From NCBI GenBank assembly GCA_015143735.1, contig VKHC01000587.1, forward strand, positions 1-10,794: 10,794 nucleotides of DNA. The letters run 5' to 3'. Below the pieces are notes generated by a model. That model was not told the origin of the DNA. It worked only from the letters and a program-made list of their open reading frames with translations, and did not search any database. Below are positions 1-8,412 of the stretch, piece after piece. Within the stretch, counting starts at the first letter, position 1; each line of letters opens with the position of its first letter. Source of the stretch: Synura sp. LO234KE (lineage: Eukaryota; Sar; Synurophyceae; Synurales; Mallomonadaceae). Both the position numbers and the translations under genes were made by a program.

Positions 1-2485
1 CCGGAGGAGGCGACAGGGGCCGAGGGATGACGACGGCGGAGGAGTACCGTACTGCGATTGTATTAGGCAAAGTGCAATGTGGAACCGTTCGAGTTAATGA
101 CGAGGTAATCCGACACGGGTTGAGTTGAAGGAATAGTAGGGATGGGAGGCACACAGTTTGATCTTTGGCTATGGATCGATTCATCCCTAAGGACGACACG
201 TGTAGTGTACTGTGATCATGTTGTCGTCATTGTACCCCGCTGGCTGTGTCACAGATGATGCTAGGTCCGGACGACAAGGGCAACGTGAGCAAAATCAAGG
301 TATATATTCCACGTTAGTCTAGAACTCGTATATATACTGTCTTGTAGTTCTGCTTAAATATATACACCACTCGCCTATTTGTATTTGATTGGCGACCTGA
401 TACCGTGCAGGTGGTGGGGGTGCGCGTGAATAACGTTCCTCTGAAACGCGTGGTCGCCGGACAGCGCGCGACATTCGCGCTGCAGATTAAAGTCTCCGAC
501 GTGTCTCCAACTACAGCGTCGAGTTGTCCTTCCATATCCACGCTGGAGAAATCCAAGGTGAGGAAAACCACGATTTGTATTCAATTAACAATAAAGTACA
601 TTTTATTCGATAAACCGACATACGTTCACAAGTATAACCGCCGTGGGGCGTATGACTTGACCTTCATGTATCCATATCCTTATCCACTCTTCCCACCATA
701 CAGGAGGAGCGGGGGAGCGTAGGACAATCTCCCTCCGCGGGTAGTCAAATGCACGACATAGAAGGAAATGGGAGGAATCCGTATCGCGATGGAGTTTCCA
801 ATAGCGAAGTTAGAAAAGACAGTGAACATGATGGGGTCAAGGTCCTTATTCCTGGTGGGCCTGCGCTGGAAAATGAGAGCCAGGGTGAGAGACAGTAATT
901 AGTGTATATATTCCTCATATACTTGAGGATATAATTATGTGAAGATTTGAGCGTAGAGCCTTTTTTGTGTAGTTTTTTTCTTATCGTCAGCATACAGCCA
1001 ACGAGTTGTGTTCGTTTATTTTCCCGCTTGTCACACGGGCATAACCACCTGAATCTTATTTTCAGAACGAGGGATGGCCGAGAGAAGGCGCAAACTGAAA
1101 GTGGATACTGGTCTAAGCACCCTCCCCGTAGAGTATATTCATTCTCGAAAGATAAACGTTGGCCCGAAGGACTGCGTGGTGCGTGAGTATATCCGGGAGG
1201 GCGGACTGGAGTCCTGGACAGCGATTCGTTGTCGACGTCGTGGAATGATGCTGTTTGGCGAAGGGATCGACCCGTACCCAAACATATGCTGGGAATTCTC
1301 TGCAGATATCCTTCTCGTTTACCACCCCACCAGGTAAGTTTACTCTCCCGTGTAGATCGTGGATATCGTTGACTATATCCGGGGTAACAAAGATATCTTC
1401 CTGACTAATTGTTCTCCATGGTCCTCATCGTTTAGAATACGGAAGAATTACGAGCCTGTAGTTCACATACAATGCGTCCGTCAATCCGCAAAGATTACAG
1501 AAATCAGGTCAGTCCCACCCCTGTCTTCTCGGTTCGGCGACATAATTCCCTCTAGCTTGCGTGAGAATCAATGAGGCGAATGTGTTGGTTGGGAAGCAAC
1601 TGCCTGTGTATGATCGAGATGAAATAGATATAGTATATGGTGAAAGTGATACGTCCAGGGTAAATGATTTGATCACGATTTCAGTGGAAATATCCCCTAT
1701 TTTTGCATGAATGATGCGCTTCCTATTTTCTGACTATTCATATCTCTACAATAGTCGAAGAGCGGACCCACCTGGACGTGTGGCCCATTCATCGTCCACC
1801 ATCAGCAATTTACCCACGGACAGTGCCCTGACTAATAACAGCGATAGTGGTAAGCTGTCTTATGTTCTATCGCTACCTATTGTACTGTTCTTCATACATC
1901 TCGTTCTGCAAAAAGCATTTAATATTTTCATGCGTGGGAGTATCCGTGCAACACAGACGTGTTTGAGTCCGCTCTATCTTTATTCTTTGTAATATACTTT
2001 ATATGTTCACTCGACACTATTTTTGGGATACGGATGAGATATTTTATCCAACTTCCTACTATTGATTAAATCCAACTTCCTACTATTGGGCTGAAACTCA
2101 GGAATTCGATGAAACTGAGAATATATTGCATACCTAATCGTATATTTATCTCCCCTTTATCTTAATTTCTTTTCAATAAATATATGTGTATAGAGGAGTC
2201 TATGGGGCCTGGGGATCGACGCATTTGCCGGTAAGACGTTTTACTAATCGCGGTACTTAAGTTGCAACTTGTATACAATTGGATGGTGTAAATTGGAATA
2301 AGAAGTTTACATTGATGCGGAGAGTTATTGAATCCATTTGACGAATCTGATTCTGTTTTGAATGTAGGTTTCGATTCTTGTACACTCCGGAGTATGTGAC
2401 AATAGGTGCAAACATAGTGTTCCGGGATGGACGGACAAGGGGAGTAGGAAAGGTTACACAGGTGTATTCAGAGCTGATGCGATAG
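1..2485 (+). CDS. GTPBP1/GTPBP2-like translational GTPase, C-terminal part (5'-partial, 9 exons)
   Basis: Exons: <1-104, 255-299, 411-557, 704-884, 1066-1333, 1436-1507, 1755-1849, 2194-2230, 2368-2485 (stop TAG). Joined, they give 354 residues in one phase-consistent frame opening at base 3. Conserved GTPBP1 blocks appear in order: GTVRVND and MMLGPD in exons 1-2, NNVPLKRVVAGQRATFAL in exon 3, GMML and WEFSADILLVYHPT in exon 5, VVHIQCVRQSAKI in exon 6, MGPGD in exon 8, then FRFLYTPEYV and VFRDGRTRGVGKVT in exon 9. These are beta-barrel domains II and III; the GTP-binding domain must lie left of base 1. The family is related to eEF1A and Hbs1, binds aminoacyl-tRNA, and in animals resolves stalled ribosomes and promotes exosome-linked mRNA decay. 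Two stretches are extra relative to animal GTPBP1: about 130 residues between residues 77 and 205, and about 33 between 272 and 305. Family identity is secure. GTPBP1 versus GTPBP2 cannot be decided here. Confidence 0.93.
105..254 (+). other. intron 1 of the GTPBP1-like gene
   Basis: Length 150 nt, phase 0. Donor GAG|GTAATC and acceptor GTGTCACAG. It lies exactly between the GTVRVND and MMLGPD blocks, which are adjacent in the family. Confidence 0.88.
300..410 (+). other. intron 2 of the GTPBP1-like gene
   Basis: Length 111 nt, phase 0. Donor AAG|GTATAT and acceptor CCGTGCAG. It follows a 45-nt exon of only 15 codons. AT-rich (tatata runs) against the GC-rich exon that follows. Confidence 0.9.
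558..703 (+). other. intron 3 of the GTPBP1-like gene
   Basis: Length 146 nt, phase 0. Donor AAG|GTGAGG, and acceptor CATACAG preceded by a pyrimidine-rich tract. It falls inside the inserted, non-conserved part of the protein, so protein similarity does not confirm the exact borders; the open frame and the splice signals do. Confidence 0.72.
885..1065 (+). other. intron 4 of the GTPBP1-like gene
   Basis: Length 181 nt, phase 1. Donor CAGG|GTGAGA and acceptor TTATTTTCAG. Splicing is required because exon 4 would otherwise meet an in-frame TAA a few codons later. Removing the intron joins exon 4 to the frame holding the conserved GMML block. Confidence 0.8.
1334..1435 (+). other. intron 5 of the GTPBP1-like gene
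   Basis: Length 102 nt, phase 2. Near-perfect donor CAG|GTAAGT, acceptor CATCGTTTAG, with CTGACTAAT upstream as a likely branch site. It joins VYHPT to the RIRKNYEPVVH block as in the family. Confidence 0.93.
1508..1754 (+). other. intron 6 of the GTPBP1-like gene (borders less certain)
   Basis: Length 247 nt, phase 2. Donor CAG|GTCAGT and acceptor CTCTACAATAG. This is the simplest solution that keeps the frame into exon 7. A stretch inside it, starting at 1566 after a weaker AG, is also open in the right phase (NEANVLVGKQ) and could be an alternative or cassette exon. No conserved block covers this region, so the choice rests on phase alone. Confidence 0.62.
1850..2193 (+). other. intron 7 of the GTPBP1-like gene
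   Basis: Length 344 nt, phase 1, the longest in the gene. Donor GTG|GTAAGC and acceptor GTGTATAG. It contains a perfect 19-nt direct repeat, listed separately. The phase matches the following 37-nt exon exactly. Confidence 0.8.
2046..2088 (+). repeat. 19-nt perfect direct repeat inside intron 7
   Basis: The unit atccaacttcctactattg occurs at 2046-2064 and again at 2070-2088, separated by attaa, giving a period of 24 nt. Two identical copies this close indicate a recent local duplication. Confidence 0.9.
2194..2230 (+). other. 37-nt micro-exon 8 of the GTPBP1-like gene
   Basis: Bounded by TATAG and the donor GTAAGA. With one base borrowed from exon 7 and one from exon 9 it encodes ESMGPGDRRICR. 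This aligns with the family segment ending TGDKATVH just before the FRF motif. The match at both ends in the required phase (1 in, 2 out) supports it strongly. Without it the conserved GD motif would be lost. Confidence 0.85.
2231..2367 (+). other. intron 8 of the GTPBP1-like gene
   Basis: Length 137 nt, phase 2. Donor CCG|GTAAGA and acceptor TTTTGAATGTAG. A TACTAAT string, like a consensus branch site, lies at 2242-2248 only about 12 nt after the donor, too far from the acceptor to act as the usual branch point. Confidence 0.88.
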
Positions 2486-3718
2486 AATGAACGGAAGTCC
2501 TTGGGAACAGGGTTCATTCGATCGTCTTCGTATGCCTCAATAGAAATCTATAGAGCATCATCGGCTTTTACTCGCATCAATCGATCGAGTTTTAAGTGAG
2601 GTTTATTGTAGCATAAACAATTCTAACTAGTATGATCATCTCCTGAACTATTATCACCTGTGTGATGTCTTCACAATTTTTTGAAAAGAGTGAGGTATGC
2701 ATGTCACGTAGGAAGTATGTACATCAAGGGAGATAAAAGAGGAGATTGCAGGTAAAATTTGTAGACTAGTACGGGAGTTGCCTTTCACTGATGAAGTAAC
2801 TAGTAGGCCATCACCACGGCCCGCGATGAGCAATAGACAATCTCTTGTACACGGTTTGTGGTTTCTCCTCCTATTAAAAAAGAACGCTGCCTTCTTCCAT
2901 GAACCAGCGGTAGTGGTTAGCATACTCTAAGAACCACCGCTTCTCCTAGTTTAAATCGATTTTTGTTACGGGAGTACCATAACGACATATCTTAGTGGTG
3001 TTTTACGACCACTCCGATGATTCTGAGTCATGTTTTGCAACAACCTCTCCGATTCTGAGTGGCTTATTTACCTGAGAATTCGTCTCAAGGCCTCTAGATC
3101 AACGTTATCTAAGCCTAGAAAGCAAAGTACAAGCGACACCACTCCTCGCGGCATTTAGCGCGCGTTAGCTGGAAGATACTAAGCGATGGAGGAAAATCAA
3201 GATAGCAAATCCGTTCAAGTCCAATCAAGGATGCATCATGAATCCAAGGGAATATCTTAAGGCAAAGGAAATCGAGGCCACAAGGGAATTCAAATCCAAA
3301 TCCAGCGATGTTCCTCTGGCTTGCTTTCGCTATTTCAGGTTTCCAGCACCAAGATCTTACTTCAGTTCCACTCTTCCAACTTGGTAATGATGAGAACAGG
3401 ACGAGCCTAAATTTTTGGAGTGCTTATTTGAAGATAAACAGTTCGAGTCTCAGCATCCATCAAATTCGGAAAACTCAGATGAAATTATCGCTTAACTCTG
3501 TCGACGAAGACATTCGCACTTTAAGAAGTTTTCAACTACTAAGCGTTCGTCGTGCTCTTCTAGCGAAAACTGAAAATTATCTACGATAATTTTACGACGA
3601 CTATAATCTCTCACTAGGAAATTTTCGCCTGACGACTTTTTCATCCGGTAAAGGTGAGAAAAACCGTTTTAGAAATGTATTTTGGTCTAGTCTAGAGAAA
3701 AGATAATACTTCCTTTAG
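2486..3718. other. intergenic stretch without a supported gene
   Basis: Downstream of the GTPBP1-like stop. Stop-free runs of about 72 codons exist on the plus strand at 2712-2930 and 3169-3384, and an 89-codon frame on the minus strand at 2654-2923. None has recognisable homology and such lengths are expected by chance. A short direct repeat, gattctgagt, occurs at 3019-3028 and 3051-3060. No RNA gene is recognisable. Confidence 0.5.
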
Positions 3719-4090
3719 TTTTTCTCTACTGTTCAAGGCCCAGCAATCGAAAAAATACTACTATATTCCAGACTCGAGGCGCATTTGCGTTTTTCGGTTC
3801 GAGTCGTTGAAGAGTGGCAACGCTTCTCCACCAAAAGAGGTCGGCAACAAGGGCACTCTCCGTCATTAGCGCGGGTATGGGACGTTCCCGCTCCGGATGA
3901 GTAAGTGGAGTAGCGTTCAAGACCGGAAAGCACTGATTCGAAGTGGAAAAGTTCTCGGTTAACAGAAAAAACTAGAACCAGCGGCAGAAGTGAAGCTAGG
4001 AGGGCTCAGGGGAATGGAGGGTACGGATTGGTACCGAGTAATTCCCCGCCACCTCCACCTGTGTCAAGAGGGCCGCCTATAGGGGGTTGA
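3719..4090 (+). CDS. candidate two-exon fragment of an unrecognised gene with a proline-rich C-terminus
   Basis: A stop-free frame runs from 3719, just after an AG at 3717-3718, to 3900. It includes residues such as RLEAHLRFSVRVVEEWQRF and ends at a textbook donor, GATGA|GTAAGT. Past a probable intron ending at 3975 (CTAG) or 3981 (CCAG), the same phase resumes. It encodes an R/S/G-rich stretch with PSNSPPPPPVSRGPPIGG before TGA at 4088-4090. Both proposed exons are visibly more GC-rich than the proposed intron and the flanks, as in the GTPBP1-like gene. No start codon or upstream exon is identified, and I recognise no family. It could be a real spliced gene, a relic, or a chance open frame with a fortuitous donor. 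The overlapping minus-strand frames at 3726-3933 are treated as shadows. Confidence 0.3.
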
Positions 4091-4890
4091 TGACCGAGTG
4101 CAAGGGGTCAGCATCGCCATTATTCTCGATAAACTTCATTTGACGAACAGAGAAGTAGCTCAGTAGTCCGCGGAAATCTTCCACAGAATCGGCTAGAGTT
4201 TGACAACGAGAGAAAGCTATGTGTCGTACTCGATGAATTGTTCAGAAATGTTTAGTCATCGCCTGTGCTCAAGAAGAAAGGCACATGGAGCAGATTGTTC
4301 GAACAACTTTGGATTGAGTCCACGTGGAGGTGTCCTGCAAGTGCACATGGGGTTGGAGGAAACAAACAAAAAGATTTTTTTCAAGGCCAAAGCCGTCTGG
4401 GAGATGATTGTCCTCTGCTACCGAGGGCCTTAAAATTCGGAGAACCGCCATAATCAAATGATCCGGACCTAAAGCTGATCCATTACTGAAAAAGAAACCG
4501 AAAGAAAGACCAGAAAATCCAGAAATCCGTTATAAAAGTGGATTCAAATAAAAGCGAAGTTCACTTGTGATGGTAACTTAGCCGAGGATCAAAGGATGAG
4601 CATGAGGTAGTGATCAAGAATGGCTGCGTCAGGAAAATACGTAGCAAAAATTCCGATTGAGAAAATCAAATTATGATAGAGCGCATCCAGGGCCCGGAAC
4701 AACCAGGATGCAAATGATAGATTCCCATTAATTGAATAGAACTAGCGCATTTATTCTTGACCGGAATCCAATTTTGTAGATTGATACCGCGCGGGAGTGA
4801 CGAAGGGGAAAAATGTGGACCTTTTTCGAATACACTTATGAGCGGCTGCGTGACGAATGGGGAGTCTCTGGTGCCTACACCCGGAGGTAC

Positions 4891-4910
4891 AACCGAAAAT
4901 TTCTATTGTT
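4891..4910 (+). repeat. short dispersed repeat, copy 1
   Basis: aaccgaaaatttctattgtt here matches aaccgaaaattctattgtt at 8500-8518, differing by one T in the T-run. Same orientation, 3.6 kb apart. Confidence 0.5.
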
Positions 4911-5569
4911 TGACTTTCCAATTTGGATTAATCTAGCTCGAGAACTTGTCGACTGAAAACATCCAAGAACTATGATCAAATGAATACCGTCGCCCAGAAG
5001 CGATCTTTCCAATCGCTAAAGGGGTAGGTTTTGTTTGTAAACCTTTTTCATTCAGTAGCAACTTGGGAGACCGGGGTGGAATTCAGAAGCTGGAAGGCCT
5101 AAATATCGGTGATCTAGTGGTATTTTGAGGATCCTGCTCTCTCATCCTCGGGCAGAATCACACAGGAGAGATTGAAGTAGACAAAAGTTAAGATCATATC
5201 TGGTTTTGTCAAGGTTATGTTAAGATAAAAGTAAAGATAATCGCGATTCAAAGACTTGATGGTGATCGGAGTTAGACTGAAACCTATATTGATTTTACGG
5301 ATGACTGTAAACTAAGACAATCTACATCTTCTACGTAAAAATCCACTGCTGGTGTGGAGAGAAAATGCAAAATAGCCGATACCGGTGCCAAGTGGAGAGA
5401 TCTGAGTGTATCGAATCGGGGGCCAATTTACTCTGTAGTGGTTCAAGTAGTTTCGTTGATTGGGAAATAATTCCTGACAAAGTTTCAAGTATCATAAGGA
5501 ATGCCAGGAGATGATACCATTGTTCTCATTTGAATCGAATCATTTTCTTGCTTTGAAAAATAGCAAAGG

Positions 5570-5584
5570 TAGGTTAGCAACCTA
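5570..5584. repeat. small perfect inverted repeat
   Basis: TAGGTT-agc-AACCTA, a 6-bp stem with a 3-nt loop. There is no T-run or adjacent gene, so no terminator role is claimed. Confidence 0.4.
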
Positions 5585-6709
5585 ATTAGTATTAAGTTTG
5601 ATCACTTGGTGTATTATCAAGATTGATACTTGGAGAGAAGTGTCTTGCTATATCGTTATCACACCAACAGTCAGCCCACAAGTCGTAAAACCCAATTTAA
5701 TTTACAGGTAATGATATCAATACGACGTTCATTCGAGGGTTGCAAGTTCTCAATTGAATACTTAGTTATTTTAAATTTAACATTTAACATTAGTTCTTTG
5801 CATTAGCGATCGTAAAGAGCAAATAAGCAATAAATGGGAAAGAATACTATAAAGACAAATAAACCTGGTTATCAAAAAAATGATCTATGATGCAAACATA
5901 CCGAGCGATCAAACGGATTTTCGACAATCTTTCTACAGATGCTAATTGACGTGCATGTCTTAGAACAAGAAGTACACTTTAAAATTTTTACTTCCTTCCT
6001 TCGTCACTACCGGAGGATTAGCACAGGCGAAATTTGCGACTCATAGAGTATTGTCATAAGGTCTGTGCAACAAATAAAAATTTCACGAGAACTGGATAGC
6101 TTCAAAACTCTCGAATACAATTTGGGAAGATGATTGCTTCTATGCAGTTGCCGGAAGATGTATTTTATGAATTCGTAACTACTCAGATAAGTTTGGTTAC
6201 CTTCTCGCTATCGGCATTTTAAGCTAAAAAATAGGTGTATTACTCATATCTACTATTGTCGAAACTCTTAGAACATCTATTGCTGGCCGAGGGTTGATGG
6301 AGTTAATGAAGCGAAGGGAGAGAGGACTAAACTCTACGTCCCCTGTCCGCCATGATTAGCCTCTATTAACGGCAAAAGTTAAATACTTTATACTTCGAAA
6401 TAACTTAGCAAACACTTCTTTCTACTTGAAGAGTGTCTTACCTGTGCAAAAATCCTTGGTGAATGTGAATGATCCTATTATAAGATACTTATCGTTTTTC
6501 TATGAGCCCCGCTCATGGATCTTTGGAATAGTCTGCGTGTCTCATTGCTAACCTTATTTTTGTTCTAGTAAGACATTCTATGAGTTGCGTCTCAGATCAC
6601 GTCGATATATAATCCTTAAGCATTCTTTTGGAATCATACTGAGTGAGTAAGAACCCTAGATAGTGGCTTGTAGATATATATAGTTAACAAAACAAGACAT
6701 GTAGTTACC

Positions 6710-6727
6710 TATATATATATATATATA
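6710..6727. repeat. (TA)9 microsatellite
   Basis: Uninterrupted alternating T and A over 18 nt, with a shorter related run (agatatatatag) about 40 nt upstream. Probably length-variable among individuals. Confidence 0.9.
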
Positions 6728-6770
6728 GATATTAGTCACAATTTTCCGCAACCATTTATCAGAACAAAAT

Positions 6771-7010
6771 ATGCGAATGTGCTTTCAGAAAAACAATTTA
6801 TTTCGAATAATGTCCATAAATATTCACAAGAAGAGTAAAGTAAGAACTAGGTTTACAAAGTACAACATGATGCCTTTTAATTTTCGCAAACAACGCATGC
6901 GCTGGCTAGGAATTGAAATATCTCCGCCCCTGAAAACAACAAACTACCCCCAGAAACCCGCCGAGTCGGTAGTAGTTCAGATCTGGGACGGGATGGCGTT
7001 CAAGAAGTGA
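6771..7010 (+). CDS. weak candidate open frame or last exon, unknown product
   Basis: An ATG-initiated frame of 79 codons ends with TGA at 7008-7010, 331 nt upstream of the DUF5672 gene on the same strand. Its second half (about 6885-7010) is locally GC-richer and encodes a basic, then mixed, sequence (RMRWLGIEIS, then PQKPAESVVVQIWDG). That could be the C-terminus of a protein whose earlier exons lie in the AT-rich DNA upstream; a TTTCAG at 6784-6789 could be an acceptor. The first half is K/N/R-rich and looks like translated non-coding DNA. I recognise no family, and a frame of this length can occur by chance. Confidence 0.18.
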   Translation: MRMCFQKNNLFRIMSINIHKKSKVRTRFTKYNMMPFNFRKQRMRWLGIEISPPLKTTNYPQKPAESVVVQIWDGMAFKK

Positions 7011-7282
7011 ATGTGATAGTTTTACAAGTTGCTTTGTCTTTTTCGTGGAGACGGAATTTTTTCTAGTAGAATAGAATAGTATGGTTGCGTTAAGTTAGAG
7101 TTTAAACACAAGTGATAACCACTAGTACATGAAACTATATCCTTCAGTCTAAAAAGACCATCAGTAATAATTAGGAAAAACTGCCCCATCCTAAACTTTC
7201 GTTTCACCATCCAATTTTTTCCTTTACTATCCTTGTGATTTAATTATTGCCTCACGATACCATCACTGAATCGTTTCGAGCG

Positions 7283-7288
7283 TATAAG
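7283..7288 (+). promoter_or_regulatory. possible TATA-like element upstream of the DUF5672 gene
   Basis: TATAAG lies 54 nt before the ATG at 7342, a plausible core-promoter distance for a short 5' leader. TATA-like strings are common in this AT-rich DNA, so this is only a suggestion. Confidence 0.2.
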
Positions 7289-7341
7289 TGCTCTTAACCG
7301 AAACTAGAGTTTTTGTCGGAAAAACCTAGGAACAATCAACT

Positions 7342-8271
7342 ATGTGGAAATTTAGACTCACATGTTACGTGCCCATATTATTTTTACTTCAATCCTTTTG
7401 TGTTCTATCTGACAGAAGAATTCATCACCCGAGTAACAATTCAAGAGCCGCTCTAATAATTTATACAGGAAGCTCGTCATATGAATTAATATCAACCATC
7501 CGCCACTTCGCGTCGCATATCCCACCCGAGTGGATATTTCAAGTTTTTTATGCGAATCATACATTGCTTGATCCTTTGAAGAGATTGAGTAGTGAATATC
7601 GTCACAGATTTGTGCTTTCACGAATGCATCATACTTGGGAAAGCCAACTACGCAGAAGGGATACCTTAAGCACCTTTTTCGTTAAAAGAGTTGACTTTTG
7701 GCGAATGGTGGTAGGTGAACGAATTCTCCACCTTCAGCCTGACTCAGCAGTGTGTTCGAATTCCCCCTACCATTTGGAAAACTTTACAAAATACGATTAC
7801 ATAGGTGCTCCGTGGCCATATAACTGGCTGATAGGAGGTGATAGCAATTATACCATTCCAATCGACAGTAGAGAATTTTTTGGCGGGAATGGAGGTCTTT
7901 CCATTCGGTCTCGAGAGAGTATGATTCAATGCAGTTTAGCAGCTTTAAATGGTTCCTATCCGTACGATTATCCTCTTGGTGAAGATATTTATTTTGCCAG
8001 TTGTCTGAAATACTATCTCAAGAGTAAGGCATTACCTGACCAATTCACCTCCTCTAAATTTGCATTTGAAACGCATATTGGTGATGGGCATCCCTGGGGG
8101 TGTCATAAGTGTTGGCAATACGTCTCGAACGTCAACGATTTATTGCGAATATGCCCGAATGCGCTGCTGGCCGCTTTGCGCTACTTTACTAAACTACAGG
8201 ATCCTCGAAGGCGGTTGTATGCCGATGCACTTCGTCATATCGGTTGGAAGGATGAAGTGGAAGCGTTTTGA
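7342..8271 (+). CDS. DUF5672-family secretory-pathway protein, glycosyltransferase-like
   Basis: Intact, intronless, 309 residues. The start is firm because an in-frame TAG lies 15 nt upstream. Residues 5-23 (LTCYVPILFLLQSFCVLSD region) form a hydrophobic signal peptide or anchor, so the protein enters the ER. Sequons at N32, N72, N147, N169 and N203 fit a glycosylated lumenal or secreted protein. Family motifs follow in order: ERILHLQPDSAVCSNS at 126-141, YDYIGAPW at 151-158, FFGGNGGLSIRSR at 179-191, LGEDIYFAS at 212-220, HPWGCHKCW at 250-258, and CP at 271-272. These match DUF5672, found in fungi, algae and protists and often beside or fused to glycosyltransferase domains. D134 and E214/D215 sit where a GT-A-like enzyme would hold metal or act as base; this role is inference. 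The second family position is usually FQTDS, here LQPDS. Family assignment is confident; activity and substrate are unknown. Confidence 0.88.
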   Translation: MWKFRLTCYVPILFLLQSFCVLSDRRIHHPSNNSRAALIIYTGSSSYELISTIRHFASHIPPEWIFQVFYANHTLLDPLKRLSSEYRHRFVLSRMHHTWESQLRRRDTLSTFFVKRVDFWRMVVGERILHLQPDSAVCSNSPYHLENFTKYDYIGAPWPYNWLIGGDSNYTIPIDSREFFGGNGGLSIRSRESMIQCSLAALNGSYPYDYPLGEDIYFASCLKYYLKSKALPDQFTSSKFAFETHIGDGHPWGCHKCWQYVSNVNDLLRICPNALLAALRYFTKLQDPRRRLYADALRHIGWKDEVEAF

Positions 8272-8412
8272 GCGATGGACTGCAGGGGAAAGCAGTTTCT
8301 CAACGAATGTCAATACATCAGATTATCATATTAGAATAAGGGTATGCGTCTGATACTATTTGCAGGATGAGAAAATCTATGGAAGCGTGTATTTGTTGTA
8401 CGTTTAGTGCAA

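Larger units (their letters stand above)
4091..6709. other. long AT-rich region without a supported gene
   Basis: About 2.6 kb with short open frames only. One of 77 codons at 4200-4433 needs a TTG start, and one of 47 codons with ATG lies at 4813-4956; neither resembles a family I know. No rRNA or tRNA gene and no terminal repeats are apparent. A small perfect hairpin (5570-5584) and a 20-mer shared with another site (4891-4910) are listed separately. Confidence 0.5.

Noticed and set aside
405-722. Single plus-strand ORF of 105 codons starting with GTG
   Set aside because: Its first part is true exon 3, but the rest is intron 3 read through; the conserved protein continues after splicing.
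314-1337. Minus-strand frames at 314-571, 375-584, 745-1281 and 1113-1325
   Set aside because: They overlap exons of the GTPBP1-like gene, whose plus-strand frame has clear protein similarity; they are antisense shadows.
1359-1574. 71-codon ORF across the intron 5/exon 6/intron 6 region
   Set aside because: Only 1436-1507 matches the family. The tail runs through a strong donor (CAG|GTCAGT) and ends at a stop.
2654-2930. 89-codon minus-strand frame and an overlapping 72-codon plus-strand stop-free run
   Set aside because: No recognisable motif, no good splice sites, and lengths within chance for 10.8 kb read in six frames.
3169-3589. 72-codon stop-free run (3169-3384) and 93-codon ORF (3308-3589)
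   Set aside because: Both read like proteins at first sight, but there is no homology, no supporting splice pattern and no GC rise.
3797-3807. tRNA T-arm-like strings such as GGTTCGAGTC here and GTTCGAACC near 10374
   Set aside because: No matching acceptor stem, D-arm or anticodon arm could be placed at the required distances.
3690-4200. Idea that TAG is recoded as an amino acid, because several open stretches are interrupted only by TAG
   Set aside because: The GTPBP1-like gene ends at TAG in the expected place and the DUF5672 gene has a TAG just upstream of its start; the other cases are not proven coding.
3612-4433. Possible relic retrotransposon gag frame with six in-frame stops, mostly TAG
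   Set aside because: The stop deficit is modest. No zinc knuckle, protease or polymerase motif and no long terminal repeats were found, and a different frame in the same place has better support.
4813-4956. 47-codon ATG-initiated frame with an aromatic-rich start
   Set aside because: Too short, no known motif, and surrounded by AT-rich non-coding DNA.
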